Shown one piece after another: positions 1 to 4,618 of a stretch of DNA of 8,281 nucleotides. The position numbers and the translations under genes were made by a program. Source of the DNA: an uncultured Bacilli bacterium (GTDB taxonomy: Bacteria; Bacillota_I; Bacilli_A; RF39; UBA660); contig CALVHK010000042.1 of assembly GCA_944327405.1 (NCBI GenBank), forward strand, positions 1 to 8,281, written 5' to 3'. Each line of letters begins with the position of its first letter. Position 1 is the first letter of the stretch. A model generated the notes under the pieces. It did not search any database and was not told the origin of the DNA. It saw nothing but the letters and a program-made list of their open reading frames with translations.

Positions 1-1277
1 ATGTTATTTCCTTCTTTAAAAGTAAAGTTATAGCTAAAGCTAAAGTTTTCCGTGTTTTTACTAAGTAGAGATTTGATAATTGTGTTTTTTAGTGCCTCAT
101 CTTTTATTGCCATTCCTTCATAGGTGATACTATCCACATGGTTAATTACTTTTTCACTACTATTAAATACTTCAAAATTGAGATAATAGGCACCAGTAAA
201 AATTAAGAATAATATTAAACTATAGATGGTTGATTTTAAAAATTTATATATTTCTTTTCGGGTAATTAAATCATAGACAATTGAATAAATGATAATGATT
301 ACGATGCTAATTAACCAACCAATTCCACCTGCTTCAGTCAAAATTGCATATGTTAATAAACATACTGGTAAAAGAGTGATGCCTTTGATTAAGAAGTGCG
401 CGAAAGGATTCTTGAAACTTGTTTCATTATTTTCCATTTTCCGATGTTTAAATACGAAGAATCCAGCTATCATATAAACAATACTTAATGCTAACATTTT
501 TATGATGCTTATCGTATCATAAAAAGTATCGTTATTTCCTGCTTGGAGTGGAGAAATAAAGTGATAATTAAAGTAAGATGCATAATAGAGTTGATATTCA
601 TTCTTTAACAAATGCTCTTCACATGAAGTATCGCCATAACAAAGGTAATTATCTGGTTTGCAATCCTCACTTTCACAAACAATGTAGTTATCCGCTGAAT
701 AATAATCACGAGTTAAATGGTTTATGCCATTAATAAACGGAATGATTAAAACTAATATTAATAAAACAATGATGCTTGTAATAAAGTTTCCAGATAAGAC
801 TACGGCTAAATTGCTTACGATAAACATAAAGATATAAGAAACAAGCCAGAAAATAAAATAGTCTAGAAGTAGGGCAAAAGGTATTGTTAAGTTGGTAAAT
901 AAAAGACTAAATAAGCCAAAAATTAGAGTATTTATTAACATGAATATGAAAATAATGAAAATACCACCTATTGTATTGGTTAGAAAGATACTCTTTCTGC
1001 TAATTGGTTTTGACATGACAAAGTCGACACTTTTCTTCTTGAAGACAAAGCCAAATAAAGTGAGAGATAAAGCTACTGGGATAAACAGTAATCCTAAGTA
1101 AGTAAAAATACTTACTAAATTAAACGTTAATAAATTATTATCACTCATGGTTAAGACAATAATTAAGAAAATAATATTAATGATTGGAATTACTCCTAGA
1201 AAGAATGCTAGTAATCCTTTGGATTTACGAATATTTTCTTTGAAATAATTTAAATTAAAGAACGCTTTCAAATTCAT
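1..1277 (-). CDS. ABC transporter permease, C-terminus cut off by the window edge
   Basis: Reading the minus strand from ATG at 1277, the frame is open to base 1 (425 codons, no stop), so the gene continues outside the window. The product is very hydrophobic. Likely membrane segments lie near residues 22-45, 56-80, 100-128, 133-160, 165-185, 258-277, 297-313, 320-338 and 350-366. The stretch KKSVDFVMSKPISRKSIFL (81-99) is the cytoplasmic 'PISRK' loop usual in ABC-2 type permeases of Firmicutes. The outward loop between about 186 and 255 has four cysteines (201, 206, 213, 219) that could form two disulfides. The start overlaps the end of the upstream ATPase gene by 23 bases and has a GGAGG site (1287-1291) nine bases upstream, so the two are translated together. 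It should form the membrane part of an exporter with that ATPase. The substrate cannot be told; YtrC/YtrD-like or antimicrobial-peptide/lipid export is the nearest guess. Confidence 0.85.
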   Translation of the reverse strand, partial: MNLKAFFNLNYFKENIRKSKGLLAFFLGVIPIINIIFLIIVLTMSDNNLLTFNLVSIFTYLGLLFIPVALSLTLFGFVFKKKSVDFVMSKPISRKSIFLTNTIGGIFIIFIFMLINTLIFGLFSLLFTNLTIPFALLLDYFIFWLVSYIFMFIVSNLAVVLSGNFITSIIVLLILVLIIPFINGINHLTRDYYSADNYIVCESEDCKPDNYLCYGDTSCEEHLLKNEYQLYYASYFNYHFISPLQAGNNDTFYDTISIIKMLALSIVYMIAGFFVFKHRKMENNETSFKNPFAHFLIKGITLLPVCLLTYAILTEAGGIGWLISIVIIIIYSIVYDLITRKEIYKFLKSTIYSLILFLIFTGAYYLNFEVFNSSEKVINHVDSITYEGMAIKDEALKNTIIKSLLSKNTENFSFSYNFTFKEGNN

Positions 1278-2154
1278 AACCTAACGCCTCCATTTGATAA
1301 ATAAATACTTCTTCTAAAGTAAGGGGTAGATAATCTAATATGACGGGATTTAGACTTTCTAAAAATTTTCTTGAATCCTTCCCTTCTTCATCAATAATTA
1401 GTGTTGCTACACTTCCTATCTTTTTGTAAGATAGGATTTTTAACTTTTTAAATGTTTTTTTGTCAAAATCACTCTTCAGCGATATTTGAACTTTAAACAT
1501 GTTTGTTTTTAGGGAATCAATGTCACTTTCAAATAAAATATTTCCTTTATATAACAAACCTAAGTTATCACATATGTCTTCTAGCTCTCGTAAGTTGTGA
1601 CTTGTCATAATAATCGTGGTATCTTTTTTTGACATGGCCTCTGATAATAGTTTTTTGAAATATTTTCTTACAACCGGATCTAGTCCATCAAAAGTTTCAT
1701 CAAAGAACATGTATTTGGCATTGGTGGCTAGTGCACAAATTAGAGCACATTGTCTTTTCATTCCTTTGGAAAAACTACTTATCTTGGCATTTAAATTTAG
1801 TTTTAAAGTATTTGCAGTATTAATAACATACTTCATATCAAAATTATGATATAGCGATTTATAATACTCAGCCATATCCATTAAACTATAACCTGGATAA
1901 AAATAAAGATCATCGGGTACAAATACCATTTCTTGTTTTAGTGATTCGTTATCATAAGCCGATTCATTATCTATTAGAATCACTCCTTCATCAGCGGTGT
2001 AAATGCTGTTAATTAAACGAAGTAAAGTAGATTTACCGGCACCATTGGCTCCTACTAAACCATAGATTGCATTATCTTTAATGTTACAGTTTAAGTTTTC
2101 TAAAACATAATCTTTTCCATTAAAGCTTTTGCTTAAATTCTTGACTTCAATCAT
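1255..2154 (-). CDS. ABC transporter ATP-binding protein, YtrB-like
   Basis: A 299-residue cytoplasmic ATPase that powers the adjacent permease. Walker A is GANGAGKST (35-43). The Q-loop region reads FVPDD (78-82), without the usual glutamine. The signature is SFSKGMKRQ (127-135). Walker B is YMFFDE (148-153) with catalytic Glu153, the D-loop is GLDP (157-160) and the switch histidine is His186 (TSH). The FSKGMKRQ signature and the VPDD segment are typical of ATPases linked to GntR/YtrA-type regulation (YtrB, and BcrA-like exporters). About 80 residues follow the ATPase core as a small C-terminal domain. The frame stays open 21 codons further upstream, but the ATG at 2154 gives the normal MIEVKNLSKSF start. 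It has a TAAGGAG site (2164-2170) nine bases away, and the longer version would start inside the operator. First gene of an operon with the permease. Substrate unknown. Confidence 0.93.
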   Translation of the reverse strand: MIEVKNLSKSFNGKDYVLENLNCNIKDNAIYGLVGANGAGKSTLLRLINSIYTADEGVILIDNESAYDNESLKQEMVFVPDDLYFYPGYSLMDMAEYYKSLYHNFDMKYVINTANTLKLNLNAKISSFSKGMKRQCALICALATNAKYMFFDETFDGLDPVVRKYFKKLLSEAMSKKDTTIIMTSHNLRELEDICDNLGLLYKGNILFESDIDSLKTNMFKVQISLKSDFDKKTFKKLKILSYKKIGSVATLIIDEEGKDSRKFLESLNPVILDYLPLTLEEVFIYQMEALGYEFESVL

Positions 2155-2169
2155 ATTTTCTCTCTCCTT

Positions 2170-2196
2170 AATTGTATTATATGTACTAATACAATT
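2170..2196. promoter_or_regulatory. Perfect inverted repeat, probable GntR/YtrA-type operator
   Basis: AATTGTATTA (2170-2179) and TAATACAATT (2187-2196) are perfect 10-bp complements around a 7-base spacer (tatgtac). The site lies between the -10 box and the ribosome binding site of the YtrB-like ATPase gene and covers the predicted transcription start, a position suited to repression. TGTATTA-N-TAATACA symmetry resembles operators of GntR-family (YtrA subfamily) regulators, which usually control this kind of ABC operon. No such regulator gene is in the window. The same repeat could fold in the mRNA leader, but it is not followed by a U-run, so it is unlikely to be a terminator. Confidence 0.6.
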
Positions 2197-2198
2197 AT

Positions 2199-2227
2199 AA
2201 TATACCACATGTAACACTATTATGCAA
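2199..2227 (-). promoter_or_regulatory. Promoter of the ABC exporter operon
   Basis: On the minus strand, TTGCAT (2222-2227) and TATATT (2199-2204) are separated by exactly 17 bases. Transcription should start about seven bases downstream, around 2192, inside the inverted repeat at 2170-2196. The promoter begins only six bases after the U-tract of the preceding gene's terminator. A second TATAAT at 2195-2200 overlaps but has no well-spaced -35. Confidence 0.55.
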
Positions 2228-2260
2228 GAAAAAAATGTAAAGTTTTTAAGCTTTACATTT
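2228..2260 (-). terminator. Rho-independent terminator of the surface-protein gene
   Basis: Read on the minus strand, AAATGTAAAG and CTTTACATTT (2251-2260 and 2233-2242) form a perfect 10-bp stem with an 8-base loop, followed by a run of T's (TTTTTTTCTT counting the end of the stem). The stem begins within the TAA stop codon of the surface-protein gene. The ABC operon promoter starts immediately behind it. Confidence 0.8.
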
Positions 2261-3605
2261 AAGAAGTTACTACAACATAAGGATCTGTTGCAGTTCCCGA
2301 GCCGGTTAGAGTGACATCACTACGGAGGTTGATGACAGGTCGGATGCCTAGTGTTAAATATACCGCACCCCAGTCAAATATGCCATTTGAAAAAACACCA
2401 AACATATATGCTTCTTTACTATACGATGGGCCAGAAAATGAATGAGGAGAAATTGTCCAATAATCTTGATTATTATAAAGAAAATAATTAGTATTATAAT
2501 ACCTATATACACCTCCTGCATATACCACTTCATCTGCTGTAATTAATCCGACTGGATACTCTAGCCTTCCATTACCTTCATCTGCACCCTTAGCTGTATA
2601 CAAATCACTAATATTGTTGCATAAATATGTTGGATTTTTATTAGTTATTAATCTTATATAGGCACCATAATAAGTTTCTGTTGAACCTGTTCCTCCCAAC
2701 CCGTTAGAATAATTTTCTTCTGTACTTGGGGTTCTGTCTCCGCAGAAGCCGGCATTAATATCAAGATAACTTGTGTAATCTCTCAAATTATCTTGATACC
2801 AATTTTCTAGCTGAGTTTTTACATTACTGGATGTTTCTAGACCCATGACACTTCCGCTTGCATACATGTACCCTACACCTGCGTTTTCCCATCTCAAATT
2901 ATTAAATACAAATACATTGTTATCTGTTTTTATTTGGGTGTCGTTTCCCACAATATTGTGATCTTGAACCATATCACTAGTGGCTTCTCCACTGTAAATT
3001 AATCTAATACTACCTCTTCCATTAATCCGTATAATTCGCCAATAAAATCCTGCAAAAGATACCCAGTTATCTGTTGGATTTCCAGCAAAATAATACGTTA
3101 TTCCATCATTATCCTCTGCCATAAATAGGGTTTTTGTAGTGCTTTCAGTATAAACGTTATTAAAATCATATCTTGTCATTTTATTATAATTTCCCAAAAT
3201 ACTCTGAATATTAGATCCTTTTAATTTCTTAAAATATATGTAACACTTAGTTCCTTTTTTATTAATAGAAATGTCTACATTTCCATCTTGATAGCTCATT
3301 ATTATACTCTTATCTTTTTCTCCATCAACTTCACAATAGCTTTCTTCTGAATTTAAAAGGTATCCATGTGTTGGTACAGTATCAATACTCTCATACTCTC
3401 CATTATCATTTTCTTGATACATCGCTACCATTTTAAAATCATATGGCGTATAATTTACTGTTCCATTAATGAGGGGCAGACTTTGCGCTGTTCTATATTT
3501 GGCTTTCGTAAAATTTAATACTAATGTACTAATTATTGTTACTATTACAATTCCTATAATAATATTTCTCTTCAAATGACTTCTTTTTAAAGTTTCAAAT
3601 GGCAT
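2259..3605 (-). CDS. Membrane-anchored, probably surface-exposed protein with a C-terminal GxRPVINL-type domain; function unknown
   Basis: 448 residues. A short basic N-terminus (KRSHLKR) precedes one membrane segment (14-32), which predicts N-in, C-out topology. Two regions follow. Residues 35-125 are a small domain with one cysteine pair (91, 121). Residues 160-445 are rich in Tyr, Asn, Gly and Trp, with another pair (288, 329) and the segments NWVSFAGFYWRIIRING (180-196), DYWTISP (381-387) and GIRPVINL (420-427), then a Gly/Thr-rich end (TGSGTATDPYVV). That pattern of FYWRIIRING, W-x-I-S-P and G-RPV-NL recalls families of large, repeated surface proteins in uncultivated gut Bacilli, and the C-type-lectin/FGE-like folds of DUF6273-type domains. 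This is from memory and unverified. No LPXTG motif or lipobox is present. The ATG has an AGGAGAGG site (3613-3620) seven bases upstream. It is transcribed alone, divergently from the XRE regulator, which may control it. Adhesion or interaction with the surroundings is a guess. Confidence 0.85.
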   Translation of the reverse strand: MPFETLKRSHLKRNIIIGIVIVTIISTLVLNFTKAKYRTAQSLPLINGTVNYTPYDFKMVAMYQENDNGEYESIDTVPTHGYLLNSEESYCEVDGEKDKSIIMSYQDGNVDISINKKGTKCYIYFKKLKGSNIQSILGNYNKMTRYDFNNVYTESTTKTLFMAEDNDGITYYFAGNPTDNWVSFAGFYWRIIRINGRGSIRLIYSGEATSDMVQDHNIVGNDTQIKTDNNVFVFNNLRWENAGVGYMYASGSVMGLETSSNVKTQLENWYQDNLRDYTSYLDINAGFCGDRTPSTEENYSNGLGGTGSTETYYGAYIRLITNKNPTYLCNNISDLYTAKGADEGNGRLEYPVGLITADEVVYAGGVYRYYNTNYFLYNNQDYWTISPHSFSGPSYSKEAYMFGVFSNGIFDWGAVYLTLGIRPVINLRSDVTLTGSGTATDPYVVVTS

Positions 3606-3664
3606 AACTTTACCTCTCCTTTTTATGATGCGCTACTTCATTTATATTTTTTAAAAAAATGGTT

Positions 3665-3692
3665 ATTATAATTGTAGCACTATTTTACACAA
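3665..3692 (-). promoter_or_regulatory. Candidate promoter of the surface-protein gene
   Basis: On the minus strand, TTGTGT (3687-3692) and TATAAT (3665-3670) are 16 bases apart. The start would be near 3658, leaving a leader of about 50 bases before the ATG. A short inverted repeat (AACATA 3691-3696, TATGTT 3706-3711) sits at its upstream edge. The -10 is perfect and the -35 matches only in part. Confidence 0.45.
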
Positions 3693-3740
3693 CATAATTA
3701 TAAGCTATGTTTGTTTTAAAAAGCAAGGGATATTTCATTA

Positions 3741-3780
3741 TTTACGTACTTTTTACGCAATATTTACATTATATACGTAC
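3741..3780. repeat. 11-bp-periodic repeat array, possible XRE operator cluster
   Basis: Three units beginning with TTTAC follow one another at exact 11-base steps: TTTACGTACTT (3741), TTTACGCAATA (3752) and TTTACATTATA (3763). The heptamer TACGTAC occurs at 3743-3749 and again at 3774-3780, 31 bases apart (about three helical turns). Eleven bases is close to one turn of DNA, so the units face the same side of the helix. The array lies between the two divergent genes and overlaps the proposed -35 of the XRE gene. Binding by that regulator is inferred from position. Confidence 0.45.
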
Positions 3781-3791
3781 ACAGATTTAAT
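3763..3791 (+). promoter_or_regulatory. Candidate promoter of the XRE regulator gene
   Basis: TTTACA (3763-3768) and TTTAAT (3786-3791) have a 17-base spacing. The -35 is part of the third 11-bp repeat unit, so binding there would block the gene's own transcription. The -10 is weak, and the A/T-rich surroundings give other possible -10 boxes a few bases downstream. Confidence 0.35.
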
Positions 3792-3829
3792 TAAATTAAT
3801 ATTATGAGACAATTATTCTGGTGATTTAA

Positions 3830-4288
3830 ATGTATAAAAATAATTTAAAAATACTTAGAAATGAAGTTAATTTGACACAAAAAGAAATTGGAGATATTTT
3901 AGGTTTAAGTAAAAGTCAATACAATAATTACGAAACAGAATATACAACTATTCCTATTAAACATTTAAATAAGCTTTGTAATTTTTTTAAGGTTTCTCTT
4001 GATTATATATTTGATTTTACAAATGCTAAAAATTATGAGTCTTCAAATAGAGAAATAAATAGACTTGAAAGTGGAAAAAGATTAAAAACTTTGCGTAAAG
4101 AAAATAATCTCAGTCAAATGCAATTAGCTGATTTTTTAAATACCTCTTTTTCGAATATTTCTGCTTATGAACGAGGTGTTAATGCCATTAATACTAACTA
4201 TTTATACACCATTTGTAAACATTTTCATGTTTCTGCGGATTACTTACTAGGTAAAATTGATGAACCAAAGTATTTAAAAAATGATTGA
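3830..4288 (+). CDS. Transcriptional regulator with two tandem XRE/Cro-CI helix-turn-helix domains
   Basis: 152 residues, almost wholly two copies of an XRE domain. Copy 1 is about residues 4-61 (LKILRNEVNLTQKEIGDILG, then SQYNNYE) and copy 2 about 82-140 (LKTLRKENNLSQMQLADFLN, then SNISAYERG). Both end in the family's F-x-VS-x-DY signature (FFKVSLDYIF, HFHVSADYLL). An Asn/Glu-rich linker (64-81) joins them. No ligand-binding, peptidase or other effector domain is present, so it may act as a bidentate DNA-binding protein. The ATG is preceded by GGTGAT (3820-3825) four bases away, which pairs with the 3' end of 16S rRNA and fixes the start. It is the only plus-strand protein gene, divergent from the surface-protein gene and convergent with the rhodanese gene (11 bases between stops). 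The repeats upstream suggest autoregulation. It ends in TGA, so TGA is a stop here. Plasmid, phage and chromosomal regulators all look like this. Confidence 0.9.
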   Translation: MYKNNLKILRNEVNLTQKEIGDILGLSKSQYNNYETEYTTIPIKHLNKLCNFFKVSLDYIFDFTNAKNYESSNREINRLESGKRLKTLRKENNLSQMQLADFLNTSFSNISAYERGVNAINTNYLYTICKHFHVSADYLLGKIDEPKYLKND

Positions 4289-4304
4289 TATTTAATCAAT
4301 CATT
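4276..4304 (-). terminator. Terminator of the rhodanese gene, in the convergent gap
   Basis: AATGATTGAT (4280-4289) and ATCAATCATT (4295-4304) form a perfect 10-bp stem with a 5-base loop. On the minus strand the stem is followed by a run of T's (complement of 4276-4279 and outward), so it ends the rhodanese transcript and starts in its TGA stop codon. It also covers the last codons of the XRE gene. On the plus strand no T-run follows, so termination there is doubtful. Confidence 0.7.
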
Positions 4305-4557
4305 CATAGCTTAATTGGGTAACATCATAACCATAATACTCTAGTATGCTAACAGCTTTCCTTGATTTTGTTCCTTTATTACAGACGATATAATATCGTT
4401 TGTTTTTATCTAGTAGTGTTTTATAATTTAGTAATAATCTTTCATAAGGAATGTTTATACTATCAGGATGATGATAAGCTTCGTAATCTAGAGGATGCTG
4501 TATGTCTATTAATGTACCCATATTTTTGTGGTAATCACTTATGTTTAATCTTTTCAT
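4300..4557 (-). CDS. Single-domain rhodanese-like protein
   Basis: A small cytoplasmic protein of 85 residues, close to one rhodanese module. The N-terminal part has LIDIQHPLDYEAYHHPDSINIP, split here as LIDIQHP and DSINIPY (about 16-38), which matches the CH2A-like 'DxR...EY...GHIPGAxNIP' motif. The active-site loop is VCNKGTKSR (58-66) with Cys59 as the sulfur acceptor and the usual six-residue loop ending in S-R. It therefore keeps the residues for sulfurtransferase activity, like PspE/GlpE-type proteins; the acceptor is unknown. A GTG nine bases upstream (4566) is in frame, but the ATG at 4557 is preferred because a weak GTGAG site precedes it and the proposed transcription start leaves no room for the GTG. 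No signal peptide is present. It lies between the coupling-protein gene and the XRE gene and has its own terminator. Confidence 0.85.
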   Translation of the reverse strand: MKRLNISDYHKNMGTLIDIQHPLDYEAYHHPDSINIPYERLLLNYKTLLDKNKRYYIVCNKGTKSRKAVSILEYYGYDVTQLSYE

Positions 4558-4566
4558 AAATCTCAC

Positions 4567-4594
4567 ACTATACTTTATGTGTAAATAAAAACAA
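4567..4594 (-). promoter_or_regulatory. Candidate promoter of the rhodanese gene
   Basis: On the minus strand, TTGTTT (4589-4594) and TATAGT (4567-4572) are 16 bases apart. The -10 ends only nine bases before the ATG at 4557, so the transcript would have almost no leader. The -35 overlaps the U-tract of the coupling-protein terminator. It may be a weak promoter, or the gene may depend on read-through. Confidence 0.35.
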
Positions 4595-4618
4595 GGCTTA
4601 ATGAAAAGGCCTTATTTT
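4583..4618 (-). terminator. Terminator of the coupling-protein gene
   Basis: On the minus strand, AAGGC (complement of 4609-4613) pairs with GCCTT (complement of 4593-4597) around an 11-base loop. A flanking A/T extension (AAAA...TTTT across one mismatch) strengthens it, and GTTTTTATTT follows. It begins at the TAA stop. The GC stem is only five pairs, so strength is moderate. Confidence 0.6.

Noticed and set aside
289..1101. Two short plus-strand open frames of 62 and 69 codons
   Set aside because: Both lie opposite the permease gene, whose minus-strand frame is open throughout and has a ribosome site, membrane segments and a permease motif.
2133..2217. Longer ABC ATPase starting at an upstream in-frame codon (2217)
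   Set aside because: The extra 21 residues would be translated from the promoter and operator region and do not match the family's N-terminus. The ribosome site belongs to the ATG at 2154.
3691..3711. Short inverted repeat (AACATA/TATGTT) as part of an invertible promoter switch for the surface protein
   Set aside because: The arms are only six bases, there is no matching distant copy and no recombinase gene in the window.
3741..3780. The 11-bp repeats as a CRISPR array or plasmid iteron origin
   Set aside because: The units are too short and contiguous for CRISPR, and there is no Rep protein gene or DnaA-box cluster. Operator sites fit the position better.
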